Positions 1-13,430 of a stretch of DNA of 64,000 nucleotides are shown here, one piece after another. Made by a program: the position numbers and the translations under genes. The notes under the pieces are model-generated. The model was not told the origin of the DNA, did no database searches, and worked only from the letters and a program-made list of their open reading frames with translations. The stretch lies in NCBI GenBank assembly GCA_013397935.1, contig VZRN01004407.1, forward strand, positions 4,352,829 to 4,416,828, in the 5' to 3' direction. Each line of letters opens with the position of its first letter. Position 1 is the stretch's first letter. Origin of the DNA: Dasyornis broadbenti (Eukaryota > Chordata > Aves > Passeriformes > Dasyornithidae).

Positions 1-340
1 GAAGACGCGGCGGCCGCCGGGGCTGGAGCGCTTGGGCCCCGTCGGGGGGGGCCCCAGCGCCCCGCGGTGCGGTGCAGGCCGGGCCGGGCCGGGCCGCCGG
101 CAGTGGTGCGGTACGGGCTGCGCGGCCTAAGGGCCTGCTGCCCTGGCCGCACGTACGAGCCCTGTTAGCCGTCAGGGGAGTGCTTTCCCCACAGGTCCGG
201 GCCCTCGGGGGCCAGAGCCTGAGCGCTCCCAGCCAGTTCGGCTTCTGCTCCCGCGGTGGCCCCTCGCCCCTCCCATGTCACGGTGCGCTGCCCTCCTCCC
301 CGAGCCACACCAGCCCCCGTGACTGTAATCTGTAGTCCAC
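1..340. promoter_or_regulatory. CpG island edge, probable promoter or first-exon region
   Basis: The first ~175 bases hold about 25 CpG dinucleotides and bases 1-340 about 37. From base 341 the sequence turns abruptly AT-rich and CpG-poor. Visible elements are a run of eight G at 44-51, a GGGCC-type pentamer repeated three times at about 78-96, and a palindromic GCGGCCGC-like patch near 7-18. CpG islands of this kind mark constitutive vertebrate promoters, so a transcription start probably lies here or just to the left. The direction of transcription cannot be read: no TATA box is evident, no ATG occurs on either strand in the first 130 bases, and no exon with a recognisable protein can be assigned. 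A sequence at about 187-195 (pyrimidines then ACAG/GTCC) could be read as either splice site and decides nothing. The left edge is cut by the window. Confidence 0.65.
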
Positions 341-1590
341 GGAGTTAAACAGCAGATACTGTCCAGTCAATGCAGCCCATTTCACTCCTGCACAGCATTA
401 GATGTCTGTGATTAAAACAGGCGCAGAAAAAATCCAGCCTTTCAGGACACAAAAGGGGGTGTGTAGCCATATAGTCATCTCCTGATAATCACACAGATGT
501 CTGGGCATCATACCTTAAGAATTAATTTGCAATTAATATATTTTTAAGGTGTCAAAACTTTCATCTTGGACATGGGCAAAGTCAAAGCAATAGATTTTCA
601 TGCTTTAGTTCTTGAAACCATCTTACAGAAATAGAAGATTAGAAAATTAAACCTTTGTCTGTGCAGCAGCACCGTTACAAGGTTACAAAGCCTGTCCACT
701 ATATTTAATAACAACTTCCACTGATACCATCCAGGCTGAAAACATATTGGTAAACATTTACATTTTCAAGCTTTTTGTAGTTTTTCTGTGGACTGTGTTT
801 CACATGAGCACATCATGCAGGATTTACCAGCTGCATCACTCTGCCTTCTTTCAGAAACCAAGTCGCCTGATCAATACAGTACATGGCTAGGAAAATAAAG
901 GTCTTGCAGGAAATCATTGTAGTGATTTAGCAGGTGCCATTGTGCCTGCTGAACCTGCCTTTACCAAATCGGGGTTTGCCACACACTGTTCAGAGGCACC
1001 AGAGGGGTTGGAAGTGATACCTGTCCACAGGGGATGTGCAACCCTAGCAGCCTTTGCCATTTGCAGTCATTCGAGCTCAGCCAGCATTGCAGTGACAGGA
1101 TGTGTTAAGTGGTGTCACAGCCACATCCCATCTGCTACACCTGCCCACACAGAGCCCTTCACCTCTACAGTCACAGAAAACATTCCCCATTTCCGCCATA
1201 GGACGTGTTGGTCACCAGCAAAGTTTTGCCCCAAAAGTGGTTGCAGCAGTTTATCTAGTGTATTTATCAGTTTGTTTGTAAATTAAATTAATTCCCTGAG
1301 GATTAGGAGAGCCTTCATTTTCTCTGACCTGTGCTGATATGATTCATTAACTGCAAAAGGTGCCACTAATGCATGTTGATGTGCATTATTTCAGCCAGGG
1401 ACCAAACTAGTCCACTACAAAGAACAAAGAACTTTTATAGCTGCTCTAATTCACTACCAGTTGCCTGCTGTGGCATAAAGTGTAGAATGGTCAGTTGGAC
1501 TGAAAAAATGAGTTAGGAGTTTACATGTATGGCAGAGTTGGCTTAGGGTATTCAGTGTTGGCCCAAGAACACCCCTCTAAACAAAGTCCT

Positions 1591-1614
1591 CAATTAGGCC
1601 GATCAGCCTAATTG
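1591..1614. repeat. Inverted repeat, 9-bp perfect stem with 6-base loop
   Basis: The arms CAATTAGGC (1591-1599) and GCCTAATTG (1606-1614) are exact reverse complements around the loop CGATCA. Each arm contains an ATTA/TAAT homeodomain-type core, so it could also be read as a palindromic binding site. A 9-bp stem of this kind is not rare by chance in 64 kb. Confidence 0.6.
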
Positions 1615-4136
1615 TCCAACTCTCTTGCAAATGTCAGAGCAAAGCGAAAACAGTATTCACAAACTGACAAAGGATCAGGCCTTTTTCATTTGTTCTGAGA
1701 GACCAGGCTGCTCTTCGTGTTCTCGACAATTCTGAGACCAAGACTTCTTGGAACAGCTTTTAAAACAGGGGCTGCACAAGCCTCAGTGCCTGATCTGGGA
1801 TCCTGGCTTAACAGCGCTCTGCTGCTGCAGAAGCAAAGCCGTCAGCAAGCAGGCAGACAGACAGTTATCCACATTATTCCATGCTCTGTGGTGGGCCTGT
1901 CCACAAGGGATTAGACCAAATCTGCTAACCTCATTTCTGTTACATAACCTAAGACAGATCTGAACTCTTTTCTCTGGAGGATTGTATGGTAAACCAGAGT
2001 ATCACCTCCCCCTAACCCTCTTCAGCTGCAGTTCAAATTAGGTTTTGCTGCTATCATAATTCATCCTGTACTGTAATGAAAATGGGATTGATTGAGATGG
2101 CATGTAGACATTGTGTCTAGACATACCCAGGTTACTTGTGTATACAAATTTCATCAGGTAACTGCTACCAGTGCAGCTTTCTTTGGACTGTAGGATTTAG
2201 TGCAGACCATGGAGGCCAAAAGGAGGGAGTGAATTCTTAGATCCCAAGTCCACACTGAGCTGTTGGGTGCTACAGCCACTAGTAACTAGGCTGCCTAGGT
2301 TAGGAGCTCACTCAAGTAAGGCCAACATGGACTGCAGGTGTACAGTATGCACGAAAGTCTGCCTGGGTTCAGTGTTGGTTTCATAAGGGGCTGACATCAG
2401 CATTGCTTTTCTGGTGGCTGTTTGCTACAGTCACACTCATGGCACCACACCAGCTGATGCTCCTCAGGTACGCACATTTAGAAATCTTCTGAGCCCTCAT
2501 GGAGCTGTTCATGCATCAGCACAAATCTCTAATCTACTCTTCTGTCATAACCCATGGGCTTAGCTCAAGCAAATGCTTATTCTGATCAATAGTTGTGCTG
2601 AAGTTTAGCAAGTCTATTTCTGATATAGTAACAGCAAAGGATGCCAGAAATAATACTATTGGATACAGTAAAATTACACCTGTGTGTAAATGAGATTAAC
2701 TTCCAGTAAGGCTGCAGTCACGATGTACACATTACACTGCACACATGAGAAACTGATACCATGTCCATTTTTGTCTTTTCGTTAATGGTATGGGAAAGAA
2801 AACAGGGTTTATTTGGATTCATAAATTACAGATTAAATTGCTATGCAAAGACATTAAGGAGTTGCAGTTATGCAGCTAGAGTCAGAAGAAAAAGTAAACA
2901 ATTTCACTGAGAAAAACAAATTGAAAACAGGACGTGAAGAGGGAAGTAGCTGGAGGTTTGAAATTTTTTCTTTTCCCTTTTCCTTTTGAGGCCTGAAAAC
3001 ATTTGCATATTATCTTAAATTTCATGCTTTGGTCCTCCTCAGTCTATACTGCCTAAGTCACAGAGTCATTTGTGACTCCAATGAGGGACTGGATTCCTCC
3101 AAAGGAGCTTCCATGCAAGAGGCAAGACAAGAAGCATCGATGAGACATTTTTTAGTCTCTAAGGATACACATCTCGTCTTTTATGGGAATTTACACTGGC
3201 ACATCTTGTTTAGAGCCATTCTGTCTGAACCAGGCCACTACTTACAGCAGTCTTCTGCAAACTGTTTTCTGTACCCAAAGTCCAAAACTAATCTAGGGGC
3301 TCCATGGGGTGCCACAGTAAGGCATCACAGACACTCAGCAAGCCTCCAGTCTTGCAAACACACATAACTCTGACTGCTGAGTAACTTTGCACCCATGCCT
3401 CAGTTTGCATGGGGTGTACTCTGAGAAGAGCTACAGTGTATAGCATTGTCCTCAGCTCTCACATGCATACCATGCCGGATTAAAGAGGAGGATTTGATTA
3501 GTTTGACAAAGAGAATAAAGCCTTTAAAAATTACGTAGGAAGACAACACTGAAAATCAGCATGTATGCCCTCAAGAGTCAGATATACAGCTTAAAAACAA
3601 AAAACAGCTGAAAGGATAGGAAGAGAAGGCATGCCATATATAACACACTGAAAAGGAGCTTAACGTATGTGAGCTGAGGAAATGGAGCATTGTAAACATG
3701 CTATTTATATAGTGCCAAGAGGATGCTTTTATGGGAACATAAACATTAGGTACCCCGAGCATGCAATCTTGCCTTCTTAAGAAGATAAAGACACTGCCCT
3801 GTTAGAGCTAAATCCAAGTCCAAATTTAAGAACCAAGCACGTCTCAGCATTGAGAAATCTCAAATCAAAATTTGGTTTGGGCTGAAGTCTCTTGACTCAT
3901 CCAAACCTTGCCCTTAAAGCAAATAATTTTTAAACATTGCAACCGAGATTGGTAAATAGGGACTGTAGTCACTTCTGTTGTTATTAAGTGCTTTTCAAAC
4001 TCCACTATTACAGTTTCATGAGGAAAAGTGAAAAAGAAAACAAAACCTTATCCAAGTTGAAACTCAGGGGATCGTATTCAAGCAGAACATAATTAGCAAA
4101 GCTGGAAGATGGCCAGCATGAAATGCACAACATCTT

Positions 4137-4158
4137 AACAACAACAACAACAAAAAAA
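4137..4158 (+). repeat. Short (AAC)5 microsatellite running into A7
   Basis: Five AAC units at 4137-4151 are followed by seven A residues. This is an ordinary short simple repeat. The join to poly-A could suggest an old retroposed tail, but no retroposed body can be recognised to the left. Confidence 0.8.
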
Positions 4159-5665
4159 GCCGCATGGATTTTGAATGACCACAAACATCAGGACCTTATT
4201 TTTAATCTGCTCCATATAATGCAATCAGATAACCTTATGTAACCCCAGACATGCCTACAGCTACCTTGAGAGCACTTGGTGTGTTAACTGAGATGTCCAT
4301 AGTGTGGATTCCCATTTCGTAGTTGGCAGAGGAAATACTACTCCATCTTTCTATCATCTGACTACCTACTGCCAGATCCTGTCAGCAGGTCTTCTTTTAG
4401 CCTCACTAAGTTTTTATGGAGAAAGTTAATGAGTTTTAAAGAACAGCAAATTAAACCATGTGTAAAACATCAGTGTCGCAGTCAAAGTTGGACTTCTGTT
4501 TCTCCCTTTGTCTTCAGTTTTTATGTGATGCAGTCGGGACACAGAGATGACAAATAAAACCAACATCAAGTCGAGAACTTGGGTTCAGCTCTGGCCTGAG
4601 CTTCTGTAGGAGATTTTAGTCTAAACTAGCTAGGCTGACAACATGAAAAGAGAGCAAACAATGTAAAATAAGACACTACTCTCAAGACAGTGAGAAGTGC
4701 TTTCTATCAGACAGAGCTTGCCAGAACGCTACAATGCTTTGCAACACAGCTAGTCATGCTAAATAAATTGTAGCCTTAAACACATTTAGGACTGGATTCT
4801 CAATGGGTGCTCCAGCTTAGCATGCAGCACAATCTATTTTCTCCCTAACCAACTGTATTTAGTAGCACAAGGGATGGTTAAAGTTTCAGAAAAAGAAAAA
4901 AAATTCATAAAATATTAATAAATAACCGTAAGTTATTTACATACGTAAACGTTCAGGAGCATGGGATTTTATTCAGTAACTGCCATATTGGTCATAAAAC
5001 ATGCCCAAAGTATTACTTCATTGCATTTAGCAGCAACAATTAGCCTCTCCATTTTTCACTGCTGTAACAAACAGTATGGTTTTCTACTGTCTAAGAAGAG
5101 ATGAAAAACCAAAACAAAACCCACTCTCTACTGTGCAGCTGTACCCTCCAGAGGCATATGTGCAAGTGTCACAAAAGACCATGAAGGCTTGGTCTGTGGT
5201 CCATGAAGTGCAGGAAACAAAACAAAACCAGCAGCAGATTATTTTCCTTCTTATTCTGGGGGACTTCATAGGGCAGAAGGAGCAGTGAAGAATTTCGTAA
5301 TGAGTCTCTCACTGAAGTACCACAGGCAACAAATTCCTTACAGCTGAATAGGAGAATAACTGCAAAACTGAACACAACAGGAAGAGGTGTGGTCCCTAAT
5401 GCATCATTTGCTGTATTTTATTGTCTGTGAGCCAAGAAAAGTAGAAGGCCACTGAAATTCCTAGAGAACAGAAAAGCCCAGAGAACGATGGAATTAGCAG
5501 GCTTTCTAATGCTTGGGATATTTATGGTAAATACTTTCTATAATAAAGGAAGTATGTGTTTTGCAAGAAAAAGCATTCATGAGCTGAAATTCCCCTCATC
5601 ATAATTCAAAGATTAATTAAGATAAATAATACAATTAAGTAATTTGAAAACACTTTTTTCCCCAG

Positions 5666-5784
5666 TGGTAGACATTCAGTTTGACATAGCAGCCAAGGGG
5701 CATGTCATGAGTACTCCAGTCATGCTGACACTTGTAACTGGAAGAAGAGTGCAGATGCGAGAGAAATTTGGAAATTCTATTCAG
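5666..5784 (+). other. Weak exon candidate, unknown product
   Basis: A pyrimidine tract followed by CCCCAG (ending at 5665) resembles a 3' splice site, and TTCAG/GTGAAC at 5784/5785 resembles a 5' splice site. The 119 bases between are open in one frame (a 2-base split codon followed by 39 complete codons), with no stop and the usual charged and hydrophobic mix. The same frame stays open to the stop near 5853. I do not recognise the peptide. The downstream GTGAAC is not a strong donor, and such acceptor-ORF-donor combinations arise by chance in a window of this size. Confidence 0.12.
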
Positions 5785-5789
5785 GTGAA

Positions 5790-8700
5790 CTACAGATGTG
5801 ATAGAGAATATACTACTGATGCAGCACGGTTACCTCACAATTTGGGCAATTAACTCATCGGTAATCAAGAACTGTCAGTGTTGCACTTACTGCAGTAGCT
5901 ACAGCATCTTGAAAACATTGCTGGAAGTATGTCTTGTATTTTCATCTCTCTAGAACTCCAATTTGGACAGCTTATTGACCTACTTTCTGTATGTCATTGC
6001 TTTCAGCGTATCAACCCCCCCTCCTCAAACACTCACGGCTATTTCAAATAAGTGCAAGAAAGACAGCAGTGCAGATGTTGCTTGTGCATACAATCAATGC
6101 ATCCCTCCCCCACTAAAGTTTAATAAGGATTGTTAGTACATCATTGTAGCTGGTAATTGTGTAGGTACACATGGTAATTGCATGTATTTGCACTAATTAT
6201 GTAAATGCACAATAATTAAAGCTCCAGGGTTTTCATGGTAAATTTTTAAGACACTCATGGATTTGTCATGGCAAAAGTGTCAGTCATGTAACCTAGTGGG
6301 AAAAGGGAGGAGGAGGAGGAAGCTCAGGAGAACCTGCTTGTTAAATAAAATACAGAATTTTATATATAAGTAAGTGGATAGAGGACACTGTATCATCAAA
6401 CGCAGCTGTCGTGCCCGGGCACGCTGTTTTTCAGAGTCTTTTATCAGACTTGAAAAATCAAAAAACCTAGAAAACCCCCAAAACATGGGGAGGTTAAAAC
6501 TAAAGATCAAATACTCCCACACTTTATCCACATAACATCCCAGCTTTTTCATTTAACCAGTGAAAGGCAGGAGAAGTGAATTTGTGCTCTTTTTGCTATT
6601 GCTGTGACCATTTCCTGATATTACCAGTTTGCTCCCTCTCCCACAGGCCTTATCACACTCCACTGAACATGTCAGTGGAAATATCCTGGCACTGCTTGGT
6701 TTTTGGATCGATCTCCCAGCACAATGTGCTGTCTTAACGCAATAGTCATACACTGGACATTCAAGTTGCTTTTGGTTTGGGGTTTTCTCCCTTTGTGCCC
6801 TCCGTTAAGCCTTCAGGCATTCTCCTCACCCTCAAATCTTCAGATGCAAACTTACAGGTTTCCTCTGGAGAGCACCCAGACCCTCCTGCAAGCCCTTCAC
6901 TGATGCAATAGGCAGGAGCTGCCCATCTGTCCCCACCACCCCACGTTGCAGCCCCTGGCTGAGCCTTTGCTGCCATGCCCCATGGACCTTTAGGCTCTGG
7001 GAGAACTATCTACACATTAATGACTTCAGGCATAGGAAGGAAATGCAGCTGTGGAAACACGCAGGATACATCTCCTACAAAACCAGCAAAGCGGGACATG
7101 CATGTTCCAGCTGTTTAGCTGTTTTTAATCACCTCTGACAGCAAACCTGAGCAGCTCCCTTGAACAATTCCATTATCCTTATGCCAGGACCACAAGGGGC
7201 TGTTCAACAAGCACAGCAAGGTAACATAAGGTATTACAAAGTTGGAGCACTACTAAGCCTTTCACACTGTAAAGCTTTCCCTTTCAAATCACAATGGCTG
7301 AGATCTTAATCACTTAAGTCAAGTACCAGGTTTTTTAGCCATTGAAAGGTGTCTACATGTATAAGACTTAGACCACTACTAAGCATCAACATGATTGCAC
7401 TTAATGCAGAAATATTCTGTACACCATCACCCCTCCTTTGATGTTGGGTGTGCTTGGTGGTCCCCACAGCACAGCAGCAGCCTCAGTGGGTCATATACAC
7501 AGCTGCCCACCTTCACTCATGGACACCTCAACAGAGAATCAACACAAGAATTTTAAGCTACTAAAACCTATAGCTTAAGCCAAGACACAAAAGAAAGCTT
7601 CCTCAGGATTTGAAACAAAACTTTGAACAGATGTATAGGACTCAAACCCACACATTGCTACTTATTTAAAATTAAGCCCATATAGATAGATCCAAAAGCT
7701 CTCTGTTCATATCTCCTACCGCTACTGCCCCAAATGCAATACGAGCTACACTCCTAACCTGGAAGACTGGGAACAGGCTCCTGGGGTAAGAGAAGATCCA
7801 AAGCCATAGCGCACAGTCTTGAGACACTTGTAAAGTTGCTCTCCTGACTTTCTCTAAGGCTCCCTGGGGTGTACCCAGCTGCTAATTTCAGGAGGGTTTT
7901 TAGCACAGCTGTTTCAAATTGGCTTCTCAGCCACAGCTGGGGTAATAATGCGCTCTCTCTTTAATACTTCCTGGGCTGGAGGAGTTGTCAGGAACTTCGT
8001 TGTTTTTCTGTTTTTTTTTTTTTTAAAAGCTTATTTTTGTATGTGTAATCTGCCAATTGTTTTTGGCTTAAAAAAAAAATCCAAAAAACAAACTACGAAA
8101 AGCAACCTAAGTCAAACAACCTCTTGTTTCTGCAAATGTTCCCAGTCCCTACTTCTGAGAAGTGGACTAATAAATATTTCCGCACTTACTTAACATAAGA
8201 GAAAAAAATTACCAGAACTACATTTGAATCAAAACAGCATATTTTTTTGTAATACTTTCACTTTTAAAGCTAAAATTAAAGAAAAAATGTAGCTATGTGA
8301 TAAGAAGTGATCAAATCTAGTAAAAATTATTTTAAACACAACTTTTAATTGTTGAGGTTCCATCTATCAAGAAAAGCTGTTGGGGACAGAGTAATTTCAG
8401 CTTTGTTTCTAACAATAGACATGTCTTCAAGGGTTTTTTTTCCTATATTTGTGCTTGATGGCGATTAAAGATGGTAAGGTGCATTTTAAAATTTTGAGTT
8501 TGCAGTAATGTTTTATAATTAATTGAGAATCTTTCAGGAGTAGAGGATTTCACACAAATGCAGTCTTTCTGAAAAAGAAAAGCATTGCTAAAACAGTTAT
8601 CTGCTGTATTAATTTGCTTTAATTTTTCAGTAAATTCATCCGTTCTTCAGATAATGGATGATGGATGTCTAAAACCATGGAATATGGGGTTTGAGGGCAT

Positions 8701-11700
8701 GAATGGAAAGCAGACAAGGTGGGTTACAGCTGGAGAACATTTTCTCTGTGTCTGTAGGGAATTTATTTCAGCTTGTCTTTGTTGTACAGCAATATTGCGA
8801 GGTTAGGTTAGAGCTTTAACTTGTGCTAATGCAGGACCAAAGGTCTTTCAGATGTTTATGTCTAGTGGCAACTTGTATGATAAACACTTGCTTCCAGCAA
8901 AAGGACTACCCAAGCCAAGTAATTCTGCAATCCAGTAAGGTCCCCTGGACCTGATGCTGCCCAAATATATTTGCATAGACAGGAAAAACCTCATGCCTCT
9001 GTTTGGGGAAGATTTATATTTCACAAGGAAAGAAATAAATTTGCCTGGGCTCTAGGGATTTTTTTAAGACCTAGTGAATTGAAGGCATTCATGGTATCTG
9101 CTAATATTATCCATATATGTCCTTTTGATATCTCATACTCCAGCTGTGAGCTGCAGCACTTGCAATGCCAGGCCTGGTGCAAACACAGAGCTCTTCTCTT
9201 TGTGTTGCCTAAATGTCACTGTTGCTTTTCCAATATGTTTCAAAGATCTTTCTACCAGCAAGGTCAGTAGCAGCATCTCCATTTCACAGGTGGGAAAACC
9301 ACCATCAAAAGGTGAAATGACTCAAAAAGTGAAATGACAGCGATTATTTAGAACACCAATAGAAGGAGGCAATGTAGATGTTTTAGTGCTGGTCCTACTC
9401 ACTCGTTAGTGCTTCAGTGCAAGCACTTTTTTTTTGTGAAGCATCTCTCTGGTCAGTGCCTAATTTATGAAAGTAGTTTTGGTTAAACAGATTAGCAGAA
9501 GCAGTTTGATGGTACAGCTGACATTCACATTCCTTAGCAAGAAGCGTTGCACTCAACTTGTCTGAAAATCATGTCCGCCATCTCTCAAATTGATAGCTTG
9601 GACGCAAAAGTATCTGCAGTTAGTAAACAGTTTATTTAGAAATTAAACATCTGTGCGATTCTTTTGGCCTGCCTGAAAAATATGAATAAAGGTTGTTAAC
9701 TACAAGTAGATCTAATAAATACAAAGATATGCATATCAATGAACATCACAGGTGGTGGTTGTGAAATGAACTGGTTGCTCTGAGATCCTCACACAAGAAA
9801 CAGCTGACACAGCAGGTTATTAGCAGGGACTGTTGGAATATACAAACCATGGCTGTTTCAAACCTGTCCACAGTGAAGCTGCCCTTTACAGGATATTTGC
9901 AACACAAGCACTCAGCAACAGAAGACGCTCTCGCAAATCCAGGCATCAGGATTTACTCAAAAATCAGTGGCAGATGCTTGACCAGAACCTGTACCTGAAC
10001 CTGTTTCTGAAACTGCATTGTCAAGTGTTTTGTTCCAACAAGTCGGCAACAGTGTCTGCATATTTTAAATCGCTGTGTTGAGTCATCATCATTTAAATGG
10101 AACTTAAACCACCTGAGCATGTCATCCTTCCTAACCTCCTACAAACATCTATGGAGCTTTCCCTTTGCAGGGCAGGCACAGCCCCATAAATTCATCCCTG
10201 GTGTGAGCCAAAGCTGGGCAGTTGTTTTCTAGTTGCTGTATCACAATATATGGCTACAAAGGGAAGCATACTAGCAGTAGTTTGTTTGCTGTGCTTGTTC
10301 TTTTAAAGAAGAATAATAACACCATCGTTCCAAGCAAAATTACACTTGTTCCACTTTCCCTTCCCCTTGGAAATTTGAAAACAGAAAAGTAATCATTTAA
10401 GCCATTTCTTTTGCTGTGGGGTTTTATTTTATTTAATCTCTATACATACACATTTTTCCAGTATACACACTGAAACAGCAGCCATTTGATTTCCTGTTAG
10501 TGATTCTACATTTTCTGTGAGTGTTTTGTTTTAAACAGTGGCTCATGCAGCAAGTTTGACTTGAATGGCTTCCTGACTTTAGATGAAATGCTTTTTGTGA
10601 ATGCTACTCTTCTGTATTTCCTTTCTGTATTTTTTATTTTCTTTAGGAAACGGGCATGCAGCAGTTATACCCTATCAAAATAGTTCCAAGATATAGAAGT
10701 GGCTTTAAGACCACTTCTTAGTACATCTTTAAAAGCCTGAAATATTCCCAAAACTTGAAAGCATATATAGCATGGATTGTATGGCTGCTGCTGTGGGTTT
10801 CGTTTAAATACTGAATTAAACTTGTCGGTGGAAACTAGGAACCAAAGTTATTTCTATTCATGCTCCATCATTTCATGTGATGGGAAGAGCGGAGGTTACC
10901 AGTGACACCTCCAACCTTATGTTCTACAAGGACTTAAAAATTAGATCAGTGCAGTACAGGGTACCCTCATCAAAGTCCTGAAATCACAAGGCACCTTTGC
11001 TAAAGGAAATCTTTGTGAGAAGAAAGCAGGAATTCTCACGCTGCCTGTACTGCTTCCTCATTTCCACAGGTGAGAGAAATCCCAGTTACGGACAATCCTT
11101 GCTAATGCAGCCCATCCTCTCTTCAGTGTTGCTTCTTTGTGTGATATTTTAGAATCAGTCCTTGAGGACTAAAGGGAGACTTTGTCTTGCCCTACAGAGC
11201 GGGGAAGAGACAAGCAGAGCAACCATTCATCTCTGTCACAAATGATGGAGATGGGAAAAAGTAAAAAAGTGATAAAACAATCCCTTAGCCTGATACGCAA
11301 CATCCATCCTCTCGTTTTAAACTGATCTGGAGGAAAGGGTAGGGAGAAGTGACTGATCTTTTAAAATACATGAACAATTTTTTTGCTGTTTTATAGGAAT
11401 GTGGAAGACACGTCTTGCCAGAGCTGAATTCATGTAATTCATGTAATATTTAGACACCTGTAGTGAGATTATTTTTCACGTTTTAATTTGAAAACCCTGC
11501 ACTTCTCAGTCTTTTTTGCTGTCGAGACTACTGAAGAAGGTAACATTTTCTCTGGGGAAAATGTATGTGAGGAAACCTGGCAGTCTGGCCCAACAGTACT
11601 TAAATTCCAAGTATTATAAAGCATATGAAACAAGAAGGCTGTTGCTTTCTTTTCAAGGAAGCTGAACAATGAATCCCACAGGGCATCGACGGGAGCAGAG

Positions 11701-13430
11701 TCAAACCTCCCTCCATTTCAGTAGTTTTATTCCACTTTTGTGACATGCAGTTAAGACCCAAGTTATACAAAATGCTCAACAGGGAAACTCATGCAGACCA
11801 GTGCCTTCTCTGAGGGACCATTTACATACAATTTGTTGCAAGATTAGAATCAGGGACTCTTTTTTCTGTGTCTGTCTCTCTCCTTCAGTCTTACATATCT
11901 GTTATGTTTTTCTTGGTACATTTTACATTGGTGTCTGTTTCTTTAATTGTTTGGCTGCCAAATATAAGTGATGAAGAATTTGACTTCAGAGCAAAATTCA
12001 GGCTCATAGGAAAAGTGACAATATTTTATGAGATATGTAAGGACCCATTTCTGCAAGACTAAGCCAAGTCCTAAATTATCTAAGAGTACAGCAAAGCCAT
12101 GGGACATTCACAGTGAAAATATGGCATCCAACTTCAGCTGTCGTCCTTTGGCAGAAGTCAGAGCATGTATGAATATCACTCAAGCAGGGTAAGATCTGCC
12201 CCTTTTAAATGGCTTTTAACCATTCACAAGTGGTGCTTGGTAACACAGAGGACATACTTCTGCTCTCCTGGAACAATGCTGCAAGATAAAGCTGCTCCTC
12301 AGAAGTCAGTGGAGCTGCTTTGAGTCTGGCTGCCAAGTGGTCTATGTCTACTCTAGCTCTATAATTTTAGTTTGATGGTAAGATTTCTACTTCAGAATAT
12401 TTTTTATTCAAAGTGTGAATAAAAAACACTTGGCACATTGAAGACTTCTCATGCATATTTAAAAAAACGTGATTGTCGTCAAAATATTCAACAGTAATAT
12501 CAATATTGCAATACTTAGGATACCATAACATTGGAATCAAAAGAAATTGAAATGAGTCAGCATGAAATGTTTTCCTCTTATCAAAATAAATTTAGAGTAT
12601 TGAAATAACGCATTTCTGCTCTCTGCCTTTGCAAATGTAATAGAAATCAACACATTTTCACAAAAGATTTGGATTTCCCTTTCCAGCTGAGAAGTTGCAT
12701 GCTCTCCGTCAGCTGAGATGGCTGAATGAGGCAGAAGGAAAAGATAGATTGGGCCTTCTGGATTTACACTGGAGTAAGAGAGAGCAGCAAGTGCTACATG
12801 GTGTGTGCTAGTGGGTGTTAATTCACATGTACCTGCTTAGAGGGATCTGTGGGCAGCTCTCAACATTGTGATGTGTCCAATTTCTTTCTGTATGAGTAAA
12901 GAAGAATATGAATACTTGAAAAGCCAAAGCCTGCTCTGGAGTAGAAAAGCCAGCCCTACTACAAGGAAATTCTTGTGCCTCTAATTACCCTTCTTCACCT
13001 ATAGGTGGAATTTCCACTCCAACAGCTTTAGCAAGGAGCCTGTTAGCCTGGGAGGAGATTTCTGTTTGTCTTTGTACAGCAAACACTGGCTCTGTTGTGC
13101 AGCGCCGGTTTCTGATTCTTATGATTTCCTGAATTCATTCTCTTTTGTACCTCGGGGAAGGAAGAAGTGACCTCTTGAAAATTCAGATAATTGCTTTTAT
13201 TTGATTTTTATTAAACCTCATTCAAGAATAGTATGATGGCTTTTTTTGTATTACATTGTTCATCACTGTAGCATTTTAAAATTTGCTTTTCTAAAAGGAA
13301 GAATTTACTATGTCAAAGATTTAATTCTAGGATTTTTGCTGAAAGAAGACTGAGAGCTTTTTTTGAGGTTTGTTTTGATTTGTAAGACTTTCATAATATT
13401 GGTATCTTTCTACTATCTCTACTTCCTCTC
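5790..13430. other. Noncoding stretch, no gene recognised
   Basis: There is no recognisable exon or mobile element. Short open frames on both strands overlap one another and show no motif. Local structures are a 14-bp CpG-containing palindrome at 6410-6423, an AGG-rich run at about 6306-6320, a T14 run at 8011-8024 facing an A10 run at 8070-8079, and a 9-bp direct repeat (AATTCATGT twice) at 11427-11444. A phrase at about 11060-11070 reads as both acceptor and donor but leads to a stop within a dozen codons. Confidence 0.6.
6410..6423. repeat. 14-bp perfect palindrome, CGTGCCCGGGCACG
   Basis: The sequence equals its own reverse complement and contains three CpGs in otherwise CpG-poor DNA. 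It could be a dimeric transcription-factor site or coincidence. No further symmetry extends beyond it, and no gene is next to it. Confidence 0.7.

Larger units (their letters stand above)
341..5640. other. Noncoding AT-rich stretch, no gene recognised
   Basis: I see no coding exon, RNA gene or transposable element that I can name in this stretch. Open frames, such as the ones at 942-1286 and 3029-3367, are short and have chance-like composition with no recognisable motif. The stretch contains a 9-bp inverted repeat at 1591-1614, a pyrimidine-rich tract at about 2963-2987 and a short AAC repeat at 4137-4151. It may be the first intron of a gene starting in the CpG island, or intergenic DNA if that gene runs leftward. 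Confidence 0.6.

Noticed and set aside
11071..11120. Segment after TTTCCACAG as an exon
   Set aside because: The open frame ends in a stop after eleven codons, and the same phrase reads as a donor.
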